Shown here: positions 24,725 to 32,782 of the stretch, one piece after another
Position numbering within the stretch: position 1 is the stretch's first letter
How the letters are laid out: the number at the start of each line of letters is the position of its first letter
From: Streptomyces roseolus
GTDB lineage: Bacteria; Actinomycetota; Actinomycetes; Streptomycetales; Streptomycetaceae
Length of the DNA: 50,885 bases
Direction of reading: 5' to 3'
Assembly (NCBI RefSeq): GCF_014649855.1
Contig: NZ_BMTV01000017.1
Coordinates: forward strand, 129,603 to 180,487
The notes under the pieces: generated by a model
Told to the model about the DNA's origin: nothing
Databases searched by the model: none
The model's input: only the letters and a program-made list of their open reading frames with translations
Translations under genes and position numbers: made by a program

Positions 24725-26248
24725 ATGGCATCACGACGCGACGAACTGAACGCCTACACCTTCGCGAAGCGGAGATTGGTCGCGCAGTTCGTGCAGCCGA
24801 ACTCGACGGGCTCCGAGGAGGGCGCGCCGCGCCCGCTGCGCGCGGTGGTGCCGGGCGCCATCGTCGGCGTGGTCGTCCTCGCCGTCTTCGGGGCCTGGGG
24901 CATGTTCAAGCCCGTCGCCCCCAAGGACTGGGACAAACCCGGCCAGAACGTGATCATCGCCGACAAGTCGACGACCCGGTACGTGGTCCTCAAGACCGGC
25001 GACAAGCTCCAGCTCCACCCGGTCCTCAACATGTCGTCGGCGAGGCTCCTCCTCGACCCCGACAAGGAGAAGATCATCACGGTCGCCGAGTCGGTGCTCG
25101 ACAGCGGCAAGATCCCGCACGGCGCCACCCTCGGCATCCCGTACGCCCCCGACCGCCTCCCCGACCCGAAGGAGGCCGGCGCCGCCAAGCGCTGGGCCGT
25201 CTGCGAACGCCCCGGCGAGGGCGGCCGCGCCATCCAGAAGGCCGCCTTCGTCCTCGCCGCCCGCGAGGAGGGCAGGACCGACGGCAAGGAACGCCTCACC
25301 GGCGGCGAGCTGCTCTACGTCGAGGGCCCGGACCGCACCCGCTACGTCGTCGACGCCAAGGGGACCGCGTACCCCGTCGAGAAGGACGAACTGCTGCTCC
25401 GCCAGCTCGTCGGCCACGGCCGCGTCGCCCAGCGCGTCTCGGACGCCTGGCTGAAGACCCTGCACAAGGGCGACGCCATCTCCTTCCCGAAGGTCCCCGG
25501 CGAGCCCGGCGCCACCGCCCGCGTCGACGGTCTCGAGCCCGAGCTCGCCAAGGTCGGCACGGTGCTCTCCGCCACCGACGGCACCAGCTGGAAGAAGTAC
25601 GTCGTCCTCCAGGACCGGGTCGCGCCCCTCACCGACTTCACCGCCAAGCTCCTGCTCAACAGCCGCCAGCTCGTCGAGCTCGGCCAGGCCGGCCAGGCCA
25701 CCAAGGTCAGCGGCGGCGCCTTCCTGCCGGGCGACGCCTTCGGCATGGACAAGAGGTGGCCGAAGGCCGAACCCGTCCCCGTCAACGAGGCGGGCACCGG
25801 CGACGGCAACCGCAACACCGTCTGCAACGTGCTCCGCGGGGTCGACGCCGACAACGGCCGCACCACCCTGAGCACCTGGGCCGGCAAGGACTTCCCCGCC
25901 ACCCTGCCGACCGGCTCCAGCAGCGCCTACGTCACCCCCGGCTCCGGCCAGCTCTTCCGCCAGTTCACCGGCTCCACCACCACGACCGGCTTCCTCTTCC
26001 TCGTGACCGACACCGGCCTGCGCTACGCGATGCAGTCCAACGGCGACACCGTCGCCGACGACTCCGGCATCGGCTCCTCCGGCTCCGAGGAGGAGAAGCA
26101 GGCCCGCCAGGCCGAGGCCCAGCAGGCCCAGAACCGCCTCGGCTACAAGAACATCGAGCCGGTGCCCGTCCCCGCCGAGTGGTCCGCCTTCCTCCCCACC
26201 GGCCCCCGCCTCTCGACCGGCGGCGCACGCCAGCCGCAGGGCTCATGA
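24725..26248 (+). CDS. eccB: Type VII secretion membrane protein EccB
   Basis: A 507-aa core subunit of the ESX channel, anchored by one helix with a large periplasmic domain. It opens with the EccB signature 'MASRRDELNAYTFAKRRLVAQ', then a membrane helix (39-60). The periplasmic repeat domain includes 'TTRYVVLKTGDKLQLHPVLN' and the family's 'ASARLLL'-like block. Cys residues in 'WAVCERPG' and 'NTVCNVL' match the disulfide-forming pair of EccB. The C-terminal 'LFLVTDTGLRYAMQSN' block is also typical. The stop overlaps the mycosin start (ATGA), so EccB and the protease are co-translated, the standard ESX order. Confidence 0.95.
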   Translation: MASRRDELNAYTFAKRRLVAQFVQPNSTGSEEGAPRPLRAVVPGAIVGVVVLAVFGAWGMFKPVAPKDWDKPGQNVIIADKSTTRYVVLKTGDKLQLHPVLNMSSARLLLDPDKEKIITVAESVLDSGKIPHGATLGIPYAPDRLPDPKEAGAAKRWAVCERPGEGGRAIQKAAFVLAAREEGRTDGKERLTGGELLYVEGPDRTRYVVDAKGTAYPVEKDELLLRQLVGHGRVAQRVSDAWLKTLHKGDAISFPKVPGEPGATARVDGLEPELAKVGTVLSATDGTSWKKYVVLQDRVAPLTDFTAKLLLNSRQLVELGQAGQATKVSGGAFLPGDAFGMDKRWPKAEPVPVNEAGTGDGNRNTVCNVLRGVDADNGRTTLSTWAGKDFPATLPTGSSSAYVTPGSGQLFRQFTGSTTTTGFLFLVTDTGLRYAMQSNGDTVADDSGIGSSGSEEEKQARQAEAQQAQNRLGYKNIEPVPVPAEWSAFLPTGPRLSTGGARQPQGS

Positions 26249-27531
26249 GCACGCCACCGCGCCGCCCCCGGCGCCTCCCGCCCGCCCGCCTCCCGCTCGC
26301 CCGCCTTCCGCTCCTCGCCGCGGCGACGGCGCTCTGCGCCCTCGGCCTGCCGCTCGTCCCCGCCTCCCCGGCGGCGGCCGACGGCGGCGGCCAGTGCACC
26401 TACCCCAACAAGAAGTACGAGGGACGCCCCTGGTCCCTCCAGCGCGTCCAACTCGACGAACTCTGGGCGCAGTCCACCGGCAAGAACGTCCGCGTCGCCG
26501 TCATCGACACCGGCGTCGACGTCCGCAACCCCCAGCTCGCCAAGGCCGTCGACGCCAAGAGCGGGATCAACCTGATCCCGAAGGACGCCAAGGACGCCAA
26601 CGGCTACAAACTGAAGCGCGGCAAGGAGAACGGCACCACCGACACCGTCGGCCACGGCACCAAGGTCGCCGGCATCATCGCCGCCCGCCCCGCCAAGGGC
26701 ACCGGCTTCGTCGGCCTGGCCCCCGACGCCACCATCATCCCCATCCAGCAGAACGACGCCGAGGGCAACGGCACCACGACGACCCTGGCCGCCGCGATCC
26801 GCCACGCCATCGCCAAGAAGGCGGACGTGATCAACATCTCCCAGGACACGGCGGACGCGGTCAAGCCCACCCCGCTCCTGGAACAGGCCGTCAAGGCCGC
26901 CCTGGACGCGGAGATCGTCGTCGTCGCCTCGGCCGGCAACGACGGCCTCGGCGGCAACGTCAAGCGCACCTACCCCGCCTCGTACGAGGGCGTCCTGGCC
27001 GTCGCCGCCTCCGACCGCAACAACGAACGCGCCGCGTTCTCCCAGTCCGGCGACTTCGTCGGCGTGGCCGCCCCCGGCGTCGACATGGTCTCCACGGTCC
27101 CCCTCGGCGGCCACTGCGCCGACAACGGCACCAGCTTCTCCGCCCCCTACGTCGCCGGCCTCGCCGCCCTGATCAAGTCCGAGCACGACGACTGGACCCA
27201 GGAACAGATCGTCGCCCAGATCCAGCAGACCGCCGAACGCTCCGTCGCCGGCCACGACCGCCTGGTCGGCTGGGGCGTCGTCGACCCGGTCCGGGCCCTC
27301 ACCGAGGACGACAAGCCCATCGAGAAGCCCGTCGCCCGCGAAGGCGTCACCCGCGCCGAGGCCCCCACCCCCGCCGCCGTCCACCTCGGCGAGACCCCGG
27401 AACAGCGCGCCACCCGCCTGGCCACCTACGTCGTCGTCAGCGGAGGCGTCCTGGTCGCGGTCATCGCCGGCTCCGCGGTGGCCGTCCGGGACCACCGCCG
27501 CAGACGCGGCACCGCGGCGCCGGGCCGGTGA
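26245..27531 (+). CDS. mycP: Mycosin, T7SS-associated subtilisin-like protease (first copy)
   Basis: A 428-aa membrane-anchored S8 protease of the mycosin family. A signal peptide spans residues ~1-45. The catalytic triad is complete: Asp88 (VAVIDTGVD), His137 (VGHGTKVAG), Ser297 (GTSFSAPYVAG), with oxyanion Asn232 (ASAGND). 'YPASYEGVLAVAASD' is another mycosin hallmark. A C-terminal membrane helix (about 395-417) is followed by a basic tail. MycP proteins stabilise the ESX membrane complex and can cleave substrates. It overlaps eccB by four bases. A second mycosin lies at 30037-31344. Confidence 0.95.
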   Translation: MSTPPRRPRRLPPARLPLARLPLLAAATALCALGLPLVPASPAAADGGGQCTYPNKKYEGRPWSLQRVQLDELWAQSTGKNVRVAVIDTGVDVRNPQLAKAVDAKSGINLIPKDAKDANGYKLKRGKENGTTDTVGHGTKVAGIIAARPAKGTGFVGLAPDATIIPIQQNDAEGNGTTTTLAAAIRHAIAKKADVINISQDTADAVKPTPLLEQAVKAALDAEIVVVASAGNDGLGGNVKRTYPASYEGVLAVAASDRNNERAAFSQSGDFVGVAAPGVDMVSTVPLGGHCADNGTSFSAPYVAGLAALIKSEHDDWTQEQIVAQIQQTAERSVAGHDRLVGWGVVDPVRALTEDDKPIEKPVAREGVTRAEAPTPAAVHLGETPEQRATRLATYVVVSGGVLVAVIAGSAVAVRDHRRRRGTAAPGR

Positions 27532-27582
27532 TCATTGCAGACGCACACGCCTGATAGCGTCCGGTGAGCAGCACGGTTGTAG

Positions 27583-27607
27583 AAGTCTCGTGACGAACAA
27601 GAGACTT
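27583..27607 (+). terminator. Inverted repeat after the first mycosin
   Basis: A perfect 7-bp inverted repeat (aagtctc / gagactt) with an 11-base loop lies ~50 bases past the mycosin stop. It touches the -35 of the candidate promoter at 27606, so it could be either a weak terminator or an operator. Confidence 0.4.
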
Positions 27608-27634
27608 GGGGCTGTCAGCCGCAATCACTAGAGT
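27606..27634 (+). promoter_or_regulatory. Candidate vegetative promoter of the substrate operon
   Basis: TTGGGG (27606-27611), exactly 17 bases, then TAGAGT (27629-27634). This fits the Streptomyces HrdB-type pattern and lies ~107 bases before the start of the 27741 gene. Confidence 0.6.
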
Positions 27635-27712
27635 GGTAAGCGCGCGAACGGGGATGGCGAGTCTCCACGATCGCAATGCAGGACAGCAGGAGCAAACGGG
27701 GAGGATTGGCTC

Positions 27713-27754
27713 GTGTTTCACGTGACGGGTGACGGGGGTGGTGACCGTGAGTAA
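27713..27754 (+). other. Possible 13-codon leader ORF
   Basis: GTG 27713 has a good ggagg (27700-27704) and opens a 13-codon frame ending TAA at 27752-27754, overlapping the candidate starts of the next gene, which itself has no clear RBS. It could couple translation into the 27741 gene. It is too short to show codon bias, so this is only a possibility. Confidence 0.25.
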
Positions 27755-28193
27755 CCTCAAGCGCGGTGTCGAGGCGCTGGTGAAGTTCCAGCGCGACGTC
27801 GATCACGTCATCGAGAACCTGGAGAAGGGCGCCGGCGGCTCCGCGCAGCTGAACCAGAACCGTGTGACGCGCCAGGCGTTCGGCACCGGCATCCCCTTCG
27901 CGGAGGCGGACGGCTTCTTCACGGAGTACGAGCGCGTCCACGCGTCCCTCGTCTCCCTGTCGAAGAACCTCGGCGGCCAGATCGAACTGCTCCGGATCGG
28001 CGTCCATGCCGCCGACGTCGGCTACGACAACGTCGAAGAGGACCAGCGGCGCCAGTTCCACGACATCCAGGCCCGACTGAGCCAGGAGCGCGCCGAAGCC
28101 ATCGAGCGCGAGGAGCAGGCCCGTACGAAGGACCCGGCGCAGCCGGCCGCGCGCCGCGGCCAGGCCGACACCGCGACGGAAGGCATCGGGTGA
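27741..28193 (+). CDS. Small helical protein of the T7SS substrate operon
   Basis: A ~150-aa acidic, helical protein. GTG codons at 27729, 27738, 27741 and 27747 are all possible starts; 27741 (opening 'MTVSNLKRGVEALVKFQRD') is a guess, as none has a clear RBS. It consists almost entirely of amphipathic helices with one turn near 'FGTGIPFAEADGFFTEYERV', and ends in a long charged helix ('IQARLSQERAEAIEREEQAR') with a polar tail. There is no signal peptide. Size, helicity and its place immediately before a WXG-like protein suggest a partner or chaperone in a heterodimer, as PE proteins are for PPE proteins. It lacks a WXG turn, so it is not a plain WXG100 protein. Confidence 0.75.
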   Translation: MTVSNLKRGVEALVKFQRDVDHVIENLEKGAGGSAQLNQNRVTRQAFGTGIPFAEADGFFTEYERVHASLVSLSKNLGGQIELLRIGVHAADVGYDNVEEDQRRQFHDIQARLSQERAEAIEREEQARTKDPAQPAARRGQADTATEGIG

Positions 28194-28199
28194 CGAACG

Positions 28200-30011
28200 A
28201 TGAGTGAAGAGAAGTCTCCGAACACGAACACGGCCCCGCCGTCGAACCTGACGCCGCAGGAGCAGCAGCAGGCGAAGGACACGGCCCAGATCGAGGCCAA
28301 GCACGAGACCACGGACTTCCTGGAGAAGCTGGACGACATCCGCCTGCCCTTCCCCTTCGGAGGCGACTTCCGCCTCAGGCCCAAGGGCAGCGTCTACGGT
28401 GAGACCTCCTTCGAGGGCCACAAGCTCAACGCCATGCTCGATCTCCTCGACAGCGCCGACCCGTCCCAGCTGTCCACCGCCGGCGACGCCCTCCAGACGG
28501 CGACGAAGGAGCTCAACGCGGCCGCGAAGGCCCTGACCAAGTTCGTCGGCAGCGTCGACTGGGAGGGCGACGCCGCCGTCGAGTTCCAGCGGTACGGCTC
28601 CGAGGTCGCGAACTACGCCTGGGCCATCGGCAAGGTGGCCAACGCCGTCGGCTCCCAGATGAAGGTCGCCAACGACGGCCTGACCTCGGTCCGCAACGCG
28701 GCCCCGCCGCGCGACACCCGCGCCGACCAGCGCAAGCCCTCTGAATTCTCGGAGCTTGAGAAGACCGAGAAGAAGGAGGAGTACGAGAAGGCCGTGGCGG
28801 TGGAGAAGGACCGCCAGGAGGCCATCAACCAGATGAACCGCCTGGCGTCCTTCTACGCGGTGTCGCAGAGCACGCTGGCGGCCCAGGAGATGCCTAAGCC
28901 GCCGGAGGCTTATCGGGCACCGGTGCCGCCGCCGACTGGGAGGGTACGGATCGATTCTTCGGGAGGCTCGGCTACCGGCTCCTCTCGCGACGGCCTGTCG
29001 AGGGAGACCACCGGCCACATCAGCGCCGTAGAGGACCGGACCACCCCGACGATGCCCCGCACCGGCGGCCAGCTCGACGGCTCCGACCCGATCCGCGAGA
29101 AGCCTTCGGACGACACGAGGGTCCAGATCGACACGGTCAAGACGCCGCCGGCTCCTACCCTTCCGAACACGCCTCCCACCCCGACCGCGCCCACGAACAC
29201 CGCGCCCCCGACCGGCCCCGGGATGCCTCCGCCGCTCACGCTCGGCACCCCGCCGCGCGCCACTGGACCCAAGATCACCGGGAACCCGGGTGTGCCGCGT
29301 ACGACCACCGGCCGGACCGGCTTCGGCCGCCCGGTCGGCCCGACGACGGCACCGACCGTCGGCCGCGCCGGTGGACCGAAGGGACCGATCGGCCCGCAGG
29401 CCTTCGGCCGCTCCAGCGGCCCCACGAACTCTCCGGTGGTGGGCCGTCCGGGCAATCCCACGAGCTCTCCCATGGCAGGCCGTCCGGGCACCCCGACGAA
29501 CTCCCCGGCAACGGGCCGTGCCAACGGCCCCATGGGGCGCGCGGGCGGACCGCAGGCCACCTCGCAGTCCACGCCGGCGGGCCGCGCCACGCCGCAGACC
29601 GGACGTCCCGGGCAGCCCGCCACGGGCCGTACGGCCGGCGGCAAGGCGAACCCCATCATGGGCGGCACCCCGCAGCGCCCCACCGGCGGGAACACCGGTT
29701 CGCGGATCCCGAGGGGCACGGTCGTCGGCAGCGAGGGCCCGGCCGCGGGCCGTACGGCTGCGGCACGCCCCAGCCAGGCCGGCGTCGTCGGCGCCAACAA
29801 CGCCAAGGCGGCGCCCCGCCCCGCCGGTCGAGGCACCCCCAGCTCCAACGGAGTGGTCGGGACGCCCCGCGGCATGGCCGGCCGCGGCAGCCAGCGTCCG
29901 GACCGCGACGAACAGGACCGCGACGGCTCTTCGCGCCCCGACTACCTGACGGAAGGCGAAGAGACCTGGACGAACCGTCGGCGCGGCGCCGTACCGCCGG
30001 TGATCGACTAA
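28200..30011 (+). CDS. WXG/PPE-like protein with proline/glycine-rich repeat tail, candidate T7SS substrate
   Basis: A 603-aa protein. Residues ~1-240 are helical and contain a WXG-type turn, 'SVDWEGDAAVEFQRYG' (Trp121-Gly123), flanked by long helices as in WXG100 and PPE domains. A KEK-rich helix (~185-215) follows. From ~residue 250 the chain is Pro/Thr/Gly/Arg-rich with degenerate ~12-residue units of the form GRPxxPTxSPxx ('GRPGNPTSSPMA', 'GRPGTPTNSPAT', 'GRSSGPTNSPVV'). The tail ends in acidic/basic residues and 'TWTNRRRGAVPPVID'. No enzyme domain is seen. It begins 6 bases after its small partner and 25 bases before a second mycosin, and is thus likely exported by this T7SS and possibly processed or checked by that protease (inference). 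Confidence 0.85.
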   Translation: MSEEKSPNTNTAPPSNLTPQEQQQAKDTAQIEAKHETTDFLEKLDDIRLPFPFGGDFRLRPKGSVYGETSFEGHKLNAMLDLLDSADPSQLSTAGDALQTATKELNAAAKALTKFVGSVDWEGDAAVEFQRYGSEVANYAWAIGKVANAVGSQMKVANDGLTSVRNAAPPRDTRADQRKPSEFSELEKTEKKEEYEKAVAVEKDRQEAINQMNRLASFYAVSQSTLAAQEMPKPPEAYRAPVPPPTGRVRIDSSGGSATGSSRDGLSRETTGHISAVEDRTTPTMPRTGGQLDGSDPIREKPSDDTRVQIDTVKTPPAPTLPNTPPTPTAPTNTAPPTGPGMPPPLTLGTPPRATGPKITGNPGVPRTTTGRTGFGRPVGPTTAPTVGRAGGPKGPIGPQAFGRSSGPTNSPVVGRPGNPTSSPMAGRPGTPTNSPATGRANGPMGRAGGPQATSQSTPAGRATPQTGRPGQPATGRTAGGKANPIMGGTPQRPTGGNTGSRIPRGTVVGSEGPAAGRTAAARPSQAGVVGANNAKAAPRPAGRGTPSSNGVVGTPRGMAGRGSQRPDRDEQDRDGSSRPDYLTEGEETWTNRRRGAVPPVID

Positions 30012-30036
30012 CCACTCGGAAGGCTCGGAAGTCAGG

Positions 30037-31344
30037 ATGACGGCACGAATGATCGAGAGCGGCGGCAGGCTCCGGCGGGCGCTCCTCGGCACCACGGCGA
30101 TCGCGGTGCTGACGACGTCGCTCGTCGGGCTCGCCCCGACGGCAGTCGCTGCCGACGCACGGTCGCAGCAGTGGTACCTGGACGCCATGAAGGCCGAGGA
30201 AATCTGGAAGAAGTCGACCGGAAAGGGCATCACGGTCGCCGTGATCGACTCCGGTGTCGACCCGGACACTCCCTCGCTCAAGGGCAAGGTGCTGAAGGGC
30301 TGGGACGCGTCCGAGTCCAAAGGCGACGAGACAGACGACTACAGCGGCCACGGTACGACCATGGCCGAGCTGATCGTCGGCTCGGGTGAGGGCGGCGGAC
30401 TCAGAGGACTGGCACCGGACGCCAAGATCATTCCGTACCGCGTGAGTGACACCGAGCGGCAGAACGAGCAGGCTGTCAACGCCTTCGACATGGAGGAATC
30501 GATCAGGGCTGCTGCCGATAGCGACGCGCAGATCATCAACATCTCGTTCGCCTCCGACTACTACAACGAAGGCGGCCGAGAAGCGGTCAAGTACGCTCAG
30601 AGCAAGGGCAAGCTGGTCTTCGCGGGCGCCGGCAACAATGCCACTGAGGGCAACAAAAAGCAGTACCCCGCAAGTTATCCCGAAGTCATCGCCGTCTCGG
30701 CGTCTGACCGGGACGGCTCGGTGGCCGAGTACTCGCAGCACGGCGAAACCATCGACCTCGCAGCACCGGGAACCAGCATCCCCGGATACTGCGACAAGAG
30801 CTTGACCAAGTACTGCCTCGGCGACGGCACCAGCAACTCCACCGCCATCGCCTCCGCCTCCGCCGCCCTCATCTGGTCCATGCACCCCGACTGGACCGGC
30901 AACCAGGTCCTCCGCGTCATGCTCGACTCCGCGGCGCGGGGCAAGGACTGGGAGCCGGGTACGGTCAGCGACTACCTCGGCTACGGCATCGTCCGGCCCA
31001 ACGCCCACGTCTCGCGGGGTGAGGGCAACCCGGGCGAACCGAACATCAGCCCCCTCACCAACAAGTCCACCGTGGCGACCCCGTCGGCCTCCGCATCCGC
31101 GTCCGCATCGGCTTCCGCCTCCTCCGGCACGTCGACGACCGCCCCCTCCGCAACAGCTTCGACACAAGCTCCCGACGGCAAGCAGACGTCGGACGCACCT
31201 GTGGCAGGCTCCAACGGGAGCGCGGCCGAGGACGCGGACGGCGGCAGCAGCACCGGCCTCGTCATCGGCATCGCCGCAGCGGTCGTGGTCGTCGTGGCGG
31301 CCGCGGGCATCGTCATCGCGCGCCGCCGACGCACGGTCGCCTGA
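30037..31344 (+). CDS. mycP: Mycosin, T7SS-associated subtilisin-like protease (second copy)
   Basis: A 435-aa S8 protease in the mycosin family. A signal peptide covers residues ~1-40. The triad is complete: Asp71 (VAVIDSGVD), His105 (YSGHGTTMAE), Ser266 (DGTSNSTAIAS), with oxyanion Asn200. A Ser/Ala-rich linker ('SASASASASASAS' type) leads to a C-terminal membrane helix (~405-427) and RRRR tail. It is diverged from the first mycosin. Codons up to about 30800 include many A/T-ending ones (gaa, gca, aat, agt, tat), while from ~30820 onward they are almost all G/C-ending, a sharp change within one gene. It sits between the WXG-like protein and the esx pair. Confidence 0.93.
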   Translation: MTARMIESGGRLRRALLGTTAIAVLTTSLVGLAPTAVAADARSQQWYLDAMKAEEIWKKSTGKGITVAVIDSGVDPDTPSLKGKVLKGWDASESKGDETDDYSGHGTTMAELIVGSGEGGGLRGLAPDAKIIPYRVSDTERQNEQAVNAFDMEESIRAAADSDAQIINISFASDYYNEGGREAVKYAQSKGKLVFAGAGNNATEGNKKQYPASYPEVIAVSASDRDGSVAEYSQHGETIDLAAPGTSIPGYCDKSLTKYCLGDGTSNSTAIASASAALIWSMHPDWTGNQVLRVMLDSAARGKDWEPGTVSDYLGYGIVRPNAHVSRGEGNPGEPNISPLTNKSTVATPSASASASASASASSGTSTTAPSATASTQAPDGKQTSDAPVAGSNGSAAEDADGGSSTGLVIGIAAAVVVVVAAAGIVIARRRRTVA

Positions 31345-31370
31345 CGGCAGCAGCACCCACACAAACCTCC

Positions 31371-31398
31371 CTGCGTCCGCGCGAGTCTGCGGGCGCAG
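31371..31398 (+). terminator. Hairpin between the second mycosin and esxA
   Basis: A 10-bp stem (ctgcgtccgc / gcgggcgcag, one G-U pair) with an 8-base loop, 27 bases after the mycosin stop. It may end most upstream transcripts or act as a 5' stabiliser of the esx mRNA. Confidence 0.45.
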
Positions 31399-31433
31399 CC
31401 TCAACAGAGAACCCGAGAAAGGGAGAGCGACAC

Positions 31434-31796
31434 ATGTCAGTCTTGAAGGTTGGCGATCAGAGTCTCAAGGATTTCCAGGACGAGCTCACCCGCAAGTTCG
31501 ATGACGTGAAGGGCCAGCTGACGGCCCTCCAGGGCGTCATCGACAGCCTCGAAGGCCGCTGGAAGGGCATCGGCGCCGGCGCGTTCGACGCCAAGCAGAC
31601 CGAGATCAACCAGGGCATGGTGCGCATCGCCAAGCTGATGCTGAACTTCCAGGAGGCCATCCAGGTCACCCGGACGACGTCCAGCAACACGGACGACGAG
31701 GTCGAGGCGGCCCTGCGCGGCGTCGACGTGACCGCGGGCTTCTCCGGTGACGCGGGCGCCGAGAAGGCCGCCCGTTCGGGCATCGCCGGCCTCTGA
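31434..31796 (+). CDS. esxA: WXG100 protein EsxA-like
   Basis: A 120-aa small secreted helical-hairpin protein with a strong gaaagggagag RBS. Two helices flank the WXG-type turn 'GRWKGIGAGAFD' (Trp43-Lys44-Gly45). The C-terminal ~20 residues form a disordered tail after 'EVEAALRGVD'. With the next gene it forms the usual EsxA/EsxB pair, the best-known substrates of ESX systems; in S. coelicolor this pair is linked to sporulation. Whether this is the A or the B partner by orthology cannot be decided here. Note that the turn has WKG rather than strict WXG plus acidic residue, which is within family variation. Confidence 0.92.
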   Translation: MSVLKVGDQSLKDFQDELTRKFDDVKGQLTALQGVIDSLEGRWKGIGAGAFDAKQTEINQGMVRIAKLMLNFQEAIQVTRTTSSNTDDEVEAALRGVDVTAGFSGDAGAEKAARSGIAGL

Positions 31797-31858
31797 CCTC
31801 CGGGTCGGAGCCACGCACCAACCCCACCTGAACGACACCACCCAAAAACGGAGGGAAC

Positions 31859-32155
31859 ATGGCCGGCAACGACGGCATCATGCTCGTCACGTACGCCTCG
31901 CTCGACGACGCGGCGAACCAGATCGACGCGCAGGCGAAGCGCCTGGACGAGGCCCTGGAGGCCATCCAGGCGAAGATCCGCTCGGTCTCCAACACCTGGG
32001 AGGGCGAGGCGAAGACCGCCGCCGACGGCGCCCACGCCAAGTGGGACCAGGAGACGCGCGCGATCCACCAGGCCCTGCAGGGCATCTCCAAGGCCGTCCG
32101 CCAGGCCGCCCCGGCCTACCAGGCCGGCGACAAGCGCGCCGCGGGCTTCTTCTAG
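31859..32155 (+). CDS. esxB: WXG100 protein EsxB-like with YxxxD export signal
   Basis: A 98-aa helical-hairpin protein, the expected size, preceded by cggagg. The turn is 'NTWEGEAKTAAD' (Trp47-Glu48-Gly49). The C-terminal helix ends with 'AYQAGDKRAAGFF', whose Tyr87...Asp91 fits the YxxxD/E general T7SS secretion signal, carried by one partner of each Esx pair. That marks this as the signal-bearing, CFP-10/EsxB-like partner. It lies 62 bases after the esxA-like gene, with a strong terminator downstream, so the two make a short, probably highly expressed unit. Confidence 0.94.
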   Translation: MAGNDGIMLVTYASLDDAANQIDAQAKRLDEALEAIQAKIRSVSNTWEGEAKTAADGAHAKWDQETRAIHQALQGISKAVRQAAPAYQAGDKRAAGFF

Positions 32156-32192
32156 ACCGCAGGCGTGTAAACCGCGGCCGTACGACGGCAAC

Positions 32193-32227
32193 ACAGGGTG
32201 GGCGTGCACGGGAGGCGCCCACCCTGT
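32193..32227 (+). terminator. Terminator after the esx pair
   Basis: A perfect 12-bp stem (acagggtgggcg / cgcccaccctgt) with an 11-base loop, 38 bases after the esxB stop. Because it is symmetrical and lies between convergent units, it may also stop transcription from the minus-strand genes. Confidence 0.8.
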
Positions 32228-32261
32228 CGCGCATCCTGCGCTTCCTGACCCCGAGGTGGCC

Positions 32262-32711
32262 TCAGCAGGGGCCCTGCGTGACCCTCACGGTCAGAGAGAC
32301 GGTTTCGGTCCTGCCCCCGGCGCGCGGCGGCTCAGGGGGAGAGAGGCGCATGCAGTAGGTCTCGGACATGAAGGCCGCGCCGATCTCGAAGCTGTCCGGG
32401 GCGCCTTCGCCGGCGGGCTTGACGACGAGGTCGGCTCCGGGGCCCTCCTCCGTCGCCGTAAGGGCGTCCCTGATCAGGCTCTCGTAACCGAAGTGGGCCT
32501 TCCGCGGCTGCGCCTCCAGATCACGCGCGGCCTCGTGAACGGCGTCGTGCAGCTCCGGCTCGCTCCACTGGCCGTTGTCGGAGGCGTAGAGGTAGAGGCC
32601 GACCAGGCCGACGGCGGTCGCGAACATCAGCACCCGGGCCACGAGGCTGCGTGTGTTGTAGACCCAGCGCCCCCTTCGTACGAAGACCGGCTCGCGGTCG
32701 CTTTGCGTCAT
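32262..32711 (-). CDS. Small membrane protein, unknown
   Basis: A 149-aa protein with aggggg 6 bases before ATG 32711. A ~28-residue basic cytosolic N-terminus, one membrane helix ('ARVLMFATAVGLVGLYLYA'), then an extracytoplasmic domain of ~100 residues. That domain carries a Cys at 'SETYCMRLS' and another at the C-terminal end (QGPC), probably disulfide bonded. I do not recognise the family. It is the last of three minus-strand genes after eccC. Topology resembles the membrane protein encoded just upstream (32783-33481), so the two could be diverged relatives. Third-position GC is a little lower than in the flanking secretion genes. Confidence 0.8.
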   Translation of the reverse strand: MTQSDREPVFVRRGRWVYNTRSLVARVLMFATAVGLVGLYLYASDNGQWSEPELHDAVHEAARDLEAQPRKAHFGYESLIRDALTATEEGPGADLVVKPAGEGAPDSFEIGAAFMSETYCMRLSPPEPPRAGGRTETVSLTVRVTQGPC

Positions 32712-32782
32712 GGGGTCCCCCTGGGAGTCGGACTTGTCGTGGCCGGACGGGTGAGGTCGGGGCACGAGTGGATACGGAGTCG

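Noticed and set aside
27615..30320. 901-codon minus-strand ORF opposite the WXG-like gene
   Set aside because: Crosses several real genes and intergenic signals; no recognisable domain.
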